64,000 nucleotides of DNA from Caryophanales bacterium UBA1737 (GTDB lineage: Bacteria; Bacillota_I; Bacilli_A; ML615J-28; CAG-313): positions 45,540-109,539 of the forward strand of contig DCIB01000022.1 in the NCBI GenBank assembly GCA_002315915.1. The letters are read 5' to 3'. The translations under genes were made by a program, and so were the position numbers. Below, piece by piece: positions 28,715 to 38,432 of the stretch (the first letter of the stretch is position 1; every line of letters starts with the position of its first letter). The notes beneath the pieces were generated by a model. It made no database searches. It was not told where the DNA came from and worked only from the letters and a program-made list of their open reading frames with translations.

Positions 28715-29652
28715 TGCAAGAAAAATTTATTAATATGAATATTAATGATGATGTAGAGTTTTATGCATTAATTGAAAACATGCAAAAACGTTATACTGCT
28801 AATCGTGCATCATATTATAGTTTAACTTTATCTGATGGTGATACAAGTGTGGACGCTCGAGTTTGGGATTGTAATATTGTTGAAGCAAATAATGTTTCTG
28901 CATCTAATATTTATTATTTCAATGCTCATGTAAACAAATATGGTGAAATAAAACAATTTGTTATTAATAAAATTCAATCTGTACCAGATAATTTAGTAGA
29001 TAAATCTAAATTTATTAAATCGGCACCACTTTCAAAAGAAGAAATTGTAGCTGAAATTAAATCATATTTAAAAAAGATTTCTAATCCTACATTATCTAAT
29101 CTATGTATTGAAATATTAAAAGATATTGCATCAAAATTTTTTGAATATCCCGCAGCAATGAGTATGCATCATAATTATTTATCTGGACTTGCTTATCATA
29201 CATTGACAATGCTACATTTAGCAGATACTCTTATAGAATTATATCCAGGAATTAATAAAGATTTATTATATTCAGGTGTAATACTTCATGATATAGGCAA
29301 AACAGAAGAATTAAATTCAAGTGTGTCTCCATCATATTCAGAAGATGGAAACCTATTAGGACATATTGTAATAGGTATTCAAATGGTATCTGTTAAAGCA
29401 AAAGAATTAGCTATTTTAGATACAGAAGAATATAGAATGATTTCTCATCTTATCGCATCTCATCACGGAGAATTAGAATTTGGTTCACCAAAAGAACCAC
29501 TAACTATGGAAGCATATGCTCTTCATTACATTGATTTAATTGATTCTAGAATGGCATCAATATCTCCCGAAGTAGTAAAAACTGATAAAGGAATGCAAAC
29601 TTCACCTATTGGATCGCTAAATCGTAAGAGTTTGTATGTTCCTAAACTATAA
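28714..29652 (+). CDS. yhaM: 3'-5' exoribonuclease, YhaM family
   Basis: RNA and DNA 3'-end trimming enzyme of Firmicutes. About 312 residues: an N-terminal OB-fold (about 1-90, with the pattern SYYSLTLSDGDTSVDARVWD) and a C-terminal HD domain (about 155-290) with the metal ligands in SMHHNY, VILHDIGKTEEL and ASHHGELEFGSP. Its ATG overlaps the stop of the CCA-enzyme homologue. Translation coupling of an RNA 3'-end degrader with a CCA-type protein suggests a shared role in RNA 3' ends; this is inference. Confidence 0.92.
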   Translation: MQEKFINMNINDDVEFYALIENMQKRYTANRASYYSLTLSDGDTSVDARVWDCNIVEANNVSASNIYYFNAHVNKYGEIKQFVINKIQSVPDNLVDKSKFIKSAPLSKEEIVAEIKSYLKKISNPTLSNLCIEILKDIASKFFEYPAAMSMHHNYLSGLAYHTLTMLHLADTLIELYPGINKDLLYSGVILHDIGKTEELNSSVSPSYSEDGNLLGHIVIGIQMVSVKAKELAILDTEEYRMISHLIASHHGELEFGSPKEPLTMEAYALHYIDLIDSRMASISPEVVKTDKGMQTSPIGSLNRKSLYVPKL

Positions 29653-29706
29653 AAAACTTCACATAAATTTCACATTTGAGATAATATAAATTAAAAAAAA
29701 TAAAAT

Positions 29707-29753
29707 AGGCCTATATTTCAAAACTTACGTTTTGAAATAAAAGGCCTTTTTTT
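29707..29753 (+). terminator. Rho-independent terminator after yhaM
   Basis: AGGCCT (29707-29712) pairs with AGGCCT (29742-29747), extended by TATTTCAAAAC (29714-29724) with GTTTTGAAATA (29729-29739), loop TTAC, then a run of seven T. Confidence 0.92.
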
Positions 29754-29765
29754 ATATAATAATAT

Positions 29766-29774
29766 TGTTATAAT
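29766..29774 (+). promoter_or_regulatory. Extended -10 promoter of the large exported-protein genes
   Basis: TG-T-TATAAT about 42 bases before the ATG at 29816, with AAAGGA between. It lies directly after the yhaM terminator. Confidence 0.55.
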
Positions 29775-29815
29775 TACGCATAATATACCAATTTTTTGAA
29801 AGGATTTAAGAATTT

Positions 29816-32800
29816 ATGTTAAAAAAGATACTACCTGTTGGTATTGGAATAGTTTTGATTCTACTTATTACACTTACAATTTCTTTAATTAAAAAAGGTA
29901 ATGATAGACTTCCTACTGTTGATAATGCTGACGAAGTATATGCATCATATGGTGATTATGATATCACTTATGACAAATTATATACTACAATGAAAAACTC
30001 TTATGCATCTAATATGAATAACTGTTATGGATTAACTGAATTAATAAATTTAGTTGATTCTAAAATCTATAAAACAGAAGTAGAAAACATTCAAGCTTTA
30101 ATTGATTCTACTAATGCTGATGATTTAAATAAGAAAAATGCATATTATGATTATGTTTTAGATGCTATTTTAGGTATTGATCATGAATGGAGTTCAACTA
30201 AGCAAGATGAATTAGAAACTATTGCTGAATCTTGGAATGATGTTGTTACTTCTTTAAACTTGAATAATATAATAACAAAAGCTGAAGCTAATCAATGCTT
30301 AATTAATAAAACAGGCGATCCTGCTGAATATAATTTTACTATTAATAATATTATGTCTTCTAAAGCATGGGAAAAGTTATTACAAGAATATAAACTTTCA
30401 TATGCTAGAAGAGAATGGGCAAAAGCTGCTTATTTAGATGAATACTTTTCTGAATATGGTAAAGATGGAAGTTTTGTTGAATTAATAGAAGATGAAGATG
30501 ATGATAATTATTCTAAAACATTAGAATACTATTATGATAATAATTATTCATCTACTGTATATGCATTATACATACCATTTACATCATATAATGCTGCTTT
30601 AAAAGCAATGGCTAGAGCTGGTATTAATACTACTACTGATCTATTAAGTAAAAATGGATGGGTTGATTATTCATATAACTACTATACAGATGAATTTGAA
30701 GATAGTGATTATATGGATTATTCTGAAGTTCTTGCTGCATTTATTAAAATGTATAATGAAGTTTATGGATATCAAAATGTCTCAATTGCTACAAGTGATT
30801 TTGAAAGCGTTGAATTAAAGAATCAAACAGCATATAAAGCTGCTGCCTTAATTCAAGACTTTTTAAAAGGTATTAAACTTGGTAATGATGTTACATTAAA
30901 TAATACTTATGAATTTAATGTTAATAATGGATTTGCTGATAAAGTAACTATTACTTTAAATTTTGATTCAGTAAAATCTTCTTCAAGTTTTACTGTAACT
31001 AATCCAACTGAGACTACTACAAAAATTGAAGTTAAAAATTCTTCATTTACCGCAACATCATCATCAAAAACATTAAAAGCTACTATAAATATAAATGCAG
31101 TATATGAAAAAGATGGTGAAAAAATTGAACAATCTATTTCGCAAGCCCTTGAATTTAAGGGTAAAGTTACTTCAACTACAACTGATGATGTAACTACATA
31201 TACATTTGAAACATCAACTGCTACTGCTGATATAGAAGCTACACCAAACTATACTCCTTCAGCAATAGATGCATGTATGGGATATAATGTAAAACAATCT
31301 TTATTAGATAAAGAAGATGCTAATGAAAATATTCATATTTCATGGACTGAAGATTTAATGAGTACTTATTCTGCATTAGATGCTTATTTATGTCCAGGAG
31401 AAGTAATTGAACAAAGTGCAACATTATATATTCCTAATGATTATAAAAATATGTATAAGACATATACAATTAAACCTGTATCTGTAGGTGATTATTATGC
31501 TCTTATATTACTAATAAATTTTGATGAATTACCAGAAAACTTATATACAGTTGTTGATGGTGAAACAGTATTTGATCCAGCTAGTGGAAGAACTGATGCT
31601 GAAAATAATGCATTAAAAGATGAAATCATAGCTTCGATGAAAGAAGATTTATATACTGATAACAATATTGCAAAAATGGTATATGAACATAGAAATGAAT
31701 ATGGATTTGAAATTTATGATCGTTTCTTAGAAGCTATTTATTCATATAATTATGATTATTTCTTTGGAACAACACTTTCAGAAACTGATTATGATGAATT
31801 TAATCAAACTAAACATAACCAAAAGAAAGTTGTTGCTAAAATTAAAGCTAATACTTCTGATAAAAAAGCAACAGTAGAAATTACTGCTCAAGATTTATTT
31901 GATGTATTAGAAGCTAAATATGCATCTACTACAGTATCTTCTTTAATTAGAAATTATATATTAACTTCTAATAAAGACTATAACCCAATTTATAATACTT
32001 ATACTAATTCTTTAGTAAATGATAATTACAAAGAAATATATCGTGCATTATTAACTGGTGAATTAAATTCATTCCAAAAGAATTTTGAAGCTGGATATTT
32101 CACATATTCATCATTATCTAGTTATTTTGTACCTAATTTCCCATCAGATTATGGATGGAGTAATTTTATTAAAGATTATTTTAATGCATATACTGATCAA
32201 GAACTATTAACTAGTCCAACATTTGGTGGTTCTTTATATCGTTTAGCATATGAATTATATTCTAAAGAAATTCTAACTAAAGATGCTACTATTACTTCTT
32301 ACTTAGATGATGCAATAGATGAACATTTCGATGTAACTGTTGTTAATTTATTAATTCAAATTGATCCAAATTATGATTCTACAAAGACTGCTGAATCAGA
32401 TAATTGGACTCAAAATCAATTAAATCTTGCTAATGATTTAGTAAATGTTCTTATTTCTAAGGTTAATGAAACTGGTGAAACTACATTATATAATCAATTA
32501 AATGCATTAGTTAAAGTTTATAATGAATGCGATAATGATACAACTGTTGCCATTGATGAAGCAACTGATTCTGTATATAAAGCAAACTTCTTTGCTAAAT
32601 ATAAAGCAGCTGGTCTTCAACTTCATTTAGAAAGTGCATCAGAATATACTGATGAATCAAGTATTGTAGAAGAATTTGCAACTGTATGTAAAGATTTATA
32701 TAATAATAATCCTACTCTTCATAATAAAGAAATTGATAATCCATTAGCTGTATGTTCAAGCTTATTTGAAACTTCATATGGATATCATAAGATATTTGTT

Positions 32801-33280
32801 ACTGAAATGGGTAAAACTGATGAAAAACCAGCTAATTATCAAGATTTAATTGATGCATATTATTTAAAACTTACTTATAATGAAGCAAAAGAATCACTAG
32901 ATTCTGCAAAAGAATATAAAGAAACTTATGCTGGTACAACTTATGAAGCAATTTATGATTCTCAAGTTGTATATTATGAATTCTTAACTGATTTATATAA
33001 TAATCTATTACGTAGTTGTACTTATGTTACTACTAATAACATTTCAGCTAATGATGAAGTTACATTTAATGAAAATGATTTAGCATGGTTAAAAGAATGG
33101 TATTGTAGTGCTGATGAATCAAGTGGTATTAAGGTTGATTTAGATAGTTCTTATGAAGTTATTAAAACACTTGTAACTACTATTAAGAATGATACAGCTA
33201 AAGTTACATTTACTAAAGATGGTGCAAAGGCTAAATTTGATGAATTCTTAGACATTTGCCTAGCAGAATATAATAAATAG
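29816..33280 (+). CDS. Large membrane-anchored surface protein, PrsA/SurA-like
   Basis: About 1154 residues. An N-terminal hydrophobic segment (about 8-25) without lipobox anchors it, with the rest outside the cell. Residues 40-90 (YASYGDYDITYDKLYTTM and the following LINLVDSKIYK) resemble the N-terminal chaperone module of SurA/PrsA-type foldases. A stretch starting YYYDNNYSSTVYALYIPF (about 236) resembles the first strand of a parvulin domain, but no convincing active site is visible. A Ser/Thr-rich beta segment of about 110 residues (370-480) is inserted. Tyr, Asp, Asn and Thr are very frequent, typical of secreted proteins. It is followed 15 bases later by a related lipoprotein gene. Function is unproven. 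Confidence 0.75.
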   Translation: MLKKILPVGIGIVLILLITLTISLIKKGNDRLPTVDNADEVYASYGDYDITYDKLYTTMKNSYASNMNNCYGLTELINLVDSKIYKTEVENIQALIDSTNADDLNKKNAYYDYVLDAILGIDHEWSSTKQDELETIAESWNDVVTSLNLNNIITKAEANQCLINKTGDPAEYNFTINNIMSSKAWEKLLQEYKLSYARREWAKAAYLDEYFSEYGKDGSFVELIEDEDDDNYSKTLEYYYDNNYSSTVYALYIPFTSYNAALKAMARAGINTTTDLLSKNGWVDYSYNYYTDEFEDSDYMDYSEVLAAFIKMYNEVYGYQNVSIATSDFESVELKNQTAYKAAALIQDFLKGIKLGNDVTLNNTYEFNVNNGFADKVTITLNFDSVKSSSSFTVTNPTETTTKIEVKNSSFTATSSSKTLKATININAVYEKDGEKIEQSISQALEFKGKVTSTTTDDVTTYTFETSTATADIEATPNYTPSAIDACMGYNVKQSLLDKEDANENIHISWTEDLMSTYSALDAYLCPGEVIEQSATLYIPNDYKNMYKTYTIKPVSVGDYYALILLINFDELPENLYTVVDGETVFDPASGRTDAENNALKDEIIASMKEDLYTDNNIAKMVYEHRNEYGFEIYDRFLEAIYSYNYDYFFGTTLSETDYDEFNQTKHNQKKVVAKIKANTSDKKATVEITAQDLFDVLEAKYASTTVSSLIRNYILTSNKDYNPIYNTYTNSLVNDNYKEIYRALLTGELNSFQKNFEAGYFTYSSLSSYFVPNFPSDYGWSNFIKDYFNAYTDQELLTSPTFGGSLYRLAYELYSKEILTKDATITSYLDDAIDEHFDVTVVNLLIQIDPNYDSTKTAESDNWTQNQLNLANDLVNVLISKVNETGETTLYNQLNALVKVYNECDNDTTVAIDEATDSVYKANFFAKYKAAGLQLHLESASEYTDESSIVEEFATVCKDLYNNNPTLHNKEIDNPLAVCSSLFETSYGYHKIFVTEMGKTDEKPANYQDLIDAYYLKLTYNEAKESLDSAKEYKETYAGTTYEAIYDSQVVYYEFLTDLYNNLLRSCTYVTTNNISANDEVTFNENDLAWLKEWYCSADESSGIKVDLDSSYEVIKTLVTTIKNDTAKVTFTKDGAKAKFDEFLDICLAEYNK

Positions 33281-33295
33281 GAAAGGGAAAATAAT

Positions 33296-36148
33296 ATGAA
33301 AAAATTAAATAAATTATTTATTTGCTTAATTGCATTATTATCTTTCTCATTCCTTGCATCTTGTGATGAAGAAGAAGATGATTCTTATAAATATCCTGAA
33401 TATCAAGCATTAACTAATGGTGATAATGAGTATTTAAATATTGCAGGATTTAAATTAACTAATAATGATGTATATTATTATTTACTTGCTAAATATGGAG
33501 TATCTATATTAGGTGATGAAGTAGATAGAAATATATTTAAGGATTATATTGGCACAGATAAAATTGATGCTGTATCAAGTGATATTTTATCCAATGAAGA
33601 AAAGACTCTTTTAAAGAATAGATTAAATGATAGTATCACATCTGCAGTTGATGATTCACTTGGTGACGCTAAATATGATAAGATTTTAAAAATGAATTTA
33701 TCAAAAGATTCAGATAGTAAATATTATTATGTTACTTATTATGAAGAACAATTTGCTAAATTTGTTGCTGCATATATTATTTATCGTGATGAAATAATTG
33801 AAAATGATGAAGATGCTGAAAAAGAATCATCAACAAATTCAAAACATTTCTCAGAAGATGATTATAATGACTATTATGATGCTAATTGTCGTAATGATAA
33901 ATCATATGAAATATTAATTAGAACATTTAATTCTGTTGCAGAATTTGAATATGCTGCAAACGGAGATGTTAATACTTATCTTTCAACATCATCTAATTAC
34001 CATGGACCAAGTGATGCTGAATACTATACTTTAAGCGACATAAAAACTTTATCTAACACTATGTATAATAAAGCTTTAACATTTACTGCAACAGGTGAAC
34101 ATACTTCATATTGTGTTGCTGATAGTGATAAAGTATTTATCATGTATATTAAAAACTATACTGCTGGATCTTATAAAGAAGGTTATTCTGCTGATGATTT
34201 TGATACTAATGGTAAAATGAAAGATTCTGTTAAAAAATCATTATATACAAAAATGATTTTCTCTGAATTTGAAAGTTTATCTACTCAAGATTATTTAATG
34301 AGTAAAGCAGCTATGGAAGAAAGAAATAATGCTTCATTAAAGATATATTATGAAGGATTAGAAACTAATTATGTTTATGCATATGATGGTGTATATGAAG
34401 ATTTAAGTATTACAGATTATGATAAGTTTTCAACAACTACTGATGAATCTAAAGATATGATTGCATCTTATAAAATAAATGGTGAAGAAGTTAAAATTAC
34501 TGCTGATAAGATGTATGAATTATTAAAATCTCATTTCGAAGTATCGTTTGTATCTGATTGGATTGAAGCTGTATTATATTTAAATCATTCTGATTTAATA
34601 AAACTAGATAATGGAAAATATGTAACAGTTGAAGATAAAGATGCTGATGAAGATGAATATCGTGATACTTATTATGATAGTGCAGTAACTGATGTTAAAG
34701 CTGACTTTGAAGATGATGAATATGAAGATTATGGTTATGATTGCGAATATGGCTGGGAAAACTTTGTAAGAGATTATTTAGGATATACTAGTCCTGATTA
34801 TTTACCATATGCACTTGGTTCTACACTTGTAACAAGTAGTAAAACAGAATATACAAATGATGTATTAAAGGCTTGTGCAGTATCTAAATCTGGAGACAGT
34901 TGGTATATAAATAAAGGTTTATCATCTGAAATAGCTTTAGATGATTTAGAACAAGCAGATGTTACTGCCTTGGAACAAGCAACTACTACTTCTGTAGTTA
35001 TCAAGTATTATTTAATTATTAAATATTTTGAAAGTGCTGCTGATAAAACAGCAAATAATTATTCATTTGTTGCTTTACCTGATTTAGTTGATTCTAATTA
35101 TGCATCAACTTATAAATTAACTAAAGTATCTGATAAATGGTATTATGATGCTGCAGGTACAAAAGAAATTACTGATACAACAGCATTAGCAATACTTGAT
35201 AATACTGATTATACTGATCATGTATTTGGAACTGATGATATAAATCATATTTGTGTTAAATGTGTTAACGCATCAAATAATGAATATTTAATTGATTCTG
35301 AATTAAATCTTGAATCTTTAAGTACTTTATTAAACGGTTATCCAACTAATCTTACTGTATCATTTATAAAAGCTTATTATGATGCTAATAATGATGGTGT
35401 TGCAGATGATCTTCCAAATGATGATCAAAATCCAGCAATAAAATTAGGTGGTAGAATAATTACCCTTTTAGATAAGGTAAGAGATTTATATAATGCTGAT
35501 TTATTGGATAATTATACTGATTATCGTAATGTTAAATCATTTGATGAATATGTAACTGAAGTAGTTCGTTTATATAAAAATGGTAATATTGTATCATTTA
35601 ATGATATGTCAAATATCAAGATAGAAACTGAATTAAGTAAATCAATTACATCAATTGATATGACTCATATCACAAATGATCAAATCTTTAATTATTATGA
35701 ATATTTATATAAATATATTACTATTACTTACAATGATTATGTTTTATCAAATGAAGTTACATTTGATGGAACAACTTATTCGGAAGTAGTACTTGATGGA
35801 AAAGATTTTGATCCAGTATACCGTTATATTAAATATAGTGTAGTTTCCGATTCATTAGTTGAAGAAGTAAAGATATTCTCTATTTTTAATATGTTCTATC
35901 CAAATGACACTAATTCTCTTTTCCTTGGTGTTCAAGAAAATGAAAATTATTGTACTTATGCAGTAGTTACTTCATTTAGTGATGCAGAATCATCATATAC
36001 TTATACTTTATCTGATTTAGTATCTTCAGATGAATCCACTATTAAACTTTATGATAATATGTTAAGTGCTGCTGATAATTTAACAGGTAATTTAAAAACT
36101 AATGTTAAAGAATTAATTAACATTTATAAAAAGGCATTAACAGATTAA
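33296..36148 (+). CDS. Large lipoprotein related to the upstream gene product
   Basis: About 950 residues. A signal peptide with lipobox FLASC puts the lipidated Cys at residue 23. After an acidic linker comes YLNIAGFKLTNNDVYYYLLAKYG, with the same G-x-x-x-T-x-x-D-x-Y-x-x-L pattern as the upstream protein (YGDYDITYDKLY), so the two are probably distant paralogues of PrsA/SurA type. A central YYDANCRNDKSYEILIRTF stretch parallels the parvulin-like start in its partner. Only 15 bases separate the genes, with GGAAAGGG as ribosome-binding site. No enzymatic motif is recognised. Confidence 0.75.
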   Translation: MKKLNKLFICLIALLSFSFLASCDEEEDDSYKYPEYQALTNGDNEYLNIAGFKLTNNDVYYYLLAKYGVSILGDEVDRNIFKDYIGTDKIDAVSSDILSNEEKTLLKNRLNDSITSAVDDSLGDAKYDKILKMNLSKDSDSKYYYVTYYEEQFAKFVAAYIIYRDEIIENDEDAEKESSTNSKHFSEDDYNDYYDANCRNDKSYEILIRTFNSVAEFEYAANGDVNTYLSTSSNYHGPSDAEYYTLSDIKTLSNTMYNKALTFTATGEHTSYCVADSDKVFIMYIKNYTAGSYKEGYSADDFDTNGKMKDSVKKSLYTKMIFSEFESLSTQDYLMSKAAMEERNNASLKIYYEGLETNYVYAYDGVYEDLSITDYDKFSTTTDESKDMIASYKINGEEVKITADKMYELLKSHFEVSFVSDWIEAVLYLNHSDLIKLDNGKYVTVEDKDADEDEYRDTYYDSAVTDVKADFEDDEYEDYGYDCEYGWENFVRDYLGYTSPDYLPYALGSTLVTSSKTEYTNDVLKACAVSKSGDSWYINKGLSSEIALDDLEQADVTALEQATTTSVVIKYYLIIKYFESAADKTANNYSFVALPDLVDSNYASTYKLTKVSDKWYYDAAGTKEITDTTALAILDNTDYTDHVFGTDDINHICVKCVNASNNEYLIDSELNLESLSTLLNGYPTNLTVSFIKAYYDANNDGVADDLPNDDQNPAIKLGGRIITLLDKVRDLYNADLLDNYTDYRNVKSFDEYVTEVVRLYKNGNIVSFNDMSNIKIETELSKSITSIDMTHITNDQIFNYYEYLYKYITITYNDYVLSNEVTFDGTTYSEVVLDGKDFDPVYRYIKYSVVSDSLVEEVKIFSIFNMFYPNDTNSLFLGVQENENYCTYAVVTSFSDAESSYTYTLSDLVSSDESTIKLYDNMLSAADNLTGNLKTNVKELINIYKKALTD

Positions 36149-36175
36149 AAATAGGACCAATTGGTCCTATTTTTT
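36147..36175 (+). terminator. Rho-independent terminator after the lipoprotein gene
   Basis: AAAAATAGGACCAA (36147-36160) and its exact complement (36161-36174), followed by T. It overlaps the stop codon. Confidence 0.9.
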
Positions 36176-36197
36176 ATATACCATTTTCATATAATTC

Positions 36198-36226
36198 TTG
36201 TATATGAAGGTTATATTTGATATAAT
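36198..36226 (+). promoter_or_regulatory. Promoter of walJ
   Basis: TTGTAT (36198-36203), 17-base spacer, TATAAT (36221-36226) preceded by TG (extended -10). Confidence 0.75.
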
Positions 36227-36254
36227 ATTAAATTAGATAAGAAAGAGTATTTAT

Positions 36255-37049
36255 ATGAAAATTATTAATTTAGGTAGTGGATCTAAGGGTAATTGTACTT
36301 ATATAGAAACAAAAGAATCAAAGATTTTAATAGATTGTGGAATTGCATATAATCAAGTTAAATCATATTTAAATGATTATCATATTAATTTAGATTTAAT
36401 TGATGCAATATTTGTTTCTCATGAACATACAGATCATATTTCTAATTTAGTAACATTCTTATCAAAAACTAAAGCAACTCTTTATATAAAAGAAGAAACA
36501 TTTAGTGATGCAGAATATAAATTGAAAACTTCATTAAAGTGTTATCCACATGAATTTATTGAATCAAATCTTTTATATAATATAAAAGATATATCAGTCC
36601 TTCCAATAAGACTTAGTCATGATACAAGATATTGTATGGGGTTTGTATTAAGAGATATTTCTACTGATAATAACATTACATTTGCATCTATTACTGATAC
36701 AGGTTATATTCCTGAAGAATATTATAAAGTATTATCATTTGTAAATACATTACTTATTGAATCTAATCATGATGTAACGTTATTACAAAATAGTGGAAGA
36801 CCTTATTTTTTAATAAATAGAATTTTATCTGATAATGGACATATGAGCAATGTTCAATGTGCTCATCATTTAAAGAAGATAGTATCTAAACATACTAAAC
36901 ATGTAATACTTGCTCATTTATCTGAAGAGTGTAATGAACCTTCTATTGCGTTAAACACTATTAAAGATGAATTTAATAATGAATTGCCTTTTACATTAGA
37001 TGCTGCTTATCAATATAAAACAATTATGTATGATATTAATGGTGACTAA
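36255..37049 (+). CDS. walJ: Metallo-beta-lactamase fold hydrolase WalJ (YycJ)
   Basis: Metal-dependent exonuclease-type hydrolase that in Bacilli belongs to the walRK neighbourhood. About 264 residues. Metal ligands are in VSHEHTDHI (about residues 56-64), then LSHDTRY, ITDTGYIP and LAHLSEECN. The walR and walK genes are not next to it here. rlmH follows immediately (the next base after its TAA), as in the yycJ-rlmH end of the wal locus in other Firmicutes. Confidence 0.92.
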   Translation: MKIINLGSGSKGNCTYIETKESKILIDCGIAYNQVKSYLNDYHINLDLIDAIFVSHEHTDHISNLVTFLSKTKATLYIKEETFSDAEYKLKTSLKCYPHEFIESNLLYNIKDISVLPIRLSHDTRYCMGFVLRDISTDNNITFASITDTGYIPEEYYKVLSFVNTLLIESNHDVTLLQNSGRPYFLINRILSDNGHMSNVQCAHHLKKIVSKHTKHVILAHLSEECNEPSIALNTIKDEFNNELPFTLDAAYQYKTIMYDINGD

Positions 37050-37508
37050 ATGATAAAAATTGTATGTGTTGGTAAAATTAAAGAAGTGTTTTTAAAAGAA
37101 GGAATTAATGAATTTCAAAAAAGAATTAATGCCTATTCTAAATTTGAAATTATTGAAGTTAAAGAAGTAAATACATTTGATATAGATAAAAATATATCTG
37201 AAGAAGGGCATAATATATTAAATGTTATTAACGATACAGAATATGTCATTACTTTAGAGATAAAAGGTAATGAATTAGATTCAATAGAATTATCAAAATT
37301 AATTGATTCTAAATTAACATATGGTAATAGTATTATTACATTTGTTATTGGAGGATCTAATGGATTAAGTGATGAAGTAATTAGAAGAAGTAACTATCAT
37401 TTAAGTTTTTCTAAATTTACTTTTCCTCATCAATTAATGCGTCTAATATTAGTTGAACAAATATATCGTGCATTTACGATTATTAATCATAAAACATATC
37501 ATAAATAG
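37050..37508 (+). CDS. rlmH: 23S rRNA pseudouridine-1915 N3-methyltransferase RlmH
   Basis: SPOUT-class methyltransferase that modifies helix 69 of 23S rRNA on assembled ribosomes. About 152 residues, the usual size. The knot region has FVIGGSNGLSDEV and the C-terminal family signature SFSKFTFPHQLMRLILVEQIYRAFTI in part. It directly follows walJ with no gap and precedes a membrane protein gene. Confidence 0.96.
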   Translation: MIKIVCVGKIKEVFLKEGINEFQKRINAYSKFEIIEVKEVNTFDIDKNISEEGHNILNVINDTEYVITLEIKGNELDSIELSKLIDSKLTYGNSIITFVIGGSNGLSDEVIRRSNYHLSFSKFTFPHQLMRLILVEQIYRAFTIINHKTYHK

Positions 37509-37520
37509 GAGAAAATTATT

Positions 37521-38432
37521 ATGAATTTTATTTTTAACTTATTATTTATTATTGTAACTGGAGGATTTACTGTAGTTTATTTATATAGTTTAATATTAAA
37601 CATTATAAGAAGTTATAAAGCTACAGCTTCCATTAAAGCAAACCCTGCTTATGCAGAAGGTGTTATATCTAAAATTATTACTGAAAAAAATCGTGAATAT
37701 GTAAAGGTTGATTTTGTTTCACCAAATAATGGTGTTAAATTTAATGAAATATTTCAATTTAATGCTAAAAAAGTAAAAGATTTCTATAAAGAAGGACAAA
37801 ATGTAAAAATTTTCTTTAAGAATTGTAAAGATGATGCAAAAGTTACATGTTTCCCAATTTATCTAGAAGGAGAAACTATTGCAATGCAATTTGCTCCATT
37901 ACTTACTGATTTCTTAATGCTTGGTCTTGGTGTATATTTATTTGTATATTCACTTATGATGGTTCTTACTAATGTAGAAGTAGGTGGAATGAGTGTTAAT
38001 GGTTTAACTTGGGGTTATGCAAGACCTTTCTTAGATGTAACTAAAAACTTTGATACTTATGCAAAAGGTACTCCTACAGAATGTTTTAGTGTTATTTATT
38101 TAGTATTATTCTTTGTAATGTACTTTATGTCTTTCTCATATATTAAAGAAAGATTAAATGGTATGGGACCTGATTATGCTAATCAATATTTAAAACAATA
38201 TGGTATAAAGGGTGCAGCTGAAGTTAAAACTTATAAATTTACTAAATCTAAAAATGCACAAGGTGTAAAAGAAGCAGAAGTTAAGATTGAATTTAGAACA
38301 AATGCTGGTGAACTTGTAACTGCAACAATTTATTCTTATTTATATTCTCAATCTGAAGAACAATTTATAACTATTTTATACGATCCAAAAAATCCATCTA
38401 ATGTCGTATATATGAAGGAAAATGCCCAATAA
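37521..38432 (+). CDS. Membrane protein, DUF3592-like
   Basis: About 303 residues. An N-terminal membrane helix is followed by a soluble strand-rich domain (about 45-120), two membrane segments with a loop (about 130-215), then a second soluble strand-rich domain ending in an [18 protein letters not shown] element. Paired strand-rich domains beside membrane helices, with a final Tyr-Asp-Pro-x-Asn-Pro motif, resemble DUF3592 proteins, of unknown function. The last 11 bases overlap uvrB. AGGAG precedes the start. Confidence 0.75.
   Translation: MNFIFNLLFIIVTGGFTVVYLYSLILNIIRSYKATASIKANPAYAEGVISKIITEKNREYVKVDFVSPNNGVKFNEIFQFNAKKVKDFYKEGQNVKIFFKNCKDDAKVTCFPIYLEGETIAMQFAPLLTDFLMLGLGVYLFVYSLMMVLTNVEVGGMSVNGLTWGYARPFLDVTKNFDTYAKGTPTECFSVIYLVLFFVMYFMSFSYIKERLNGMGPDYANQYLKQYGIKGAAEVKTYKFTKSKNAQGVKEAEVKIEFRTNAGELVTATIYSYLYSQSEEQFITILYDPKNPSNVVYMKENAQ

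Noticed and set aside
31100..31250. Direct amino-acid repeats in the large exported proteins
   Set aside because: The Ser/Thr-rich stretch is low complexity, but I cannot point to a repeating unit.
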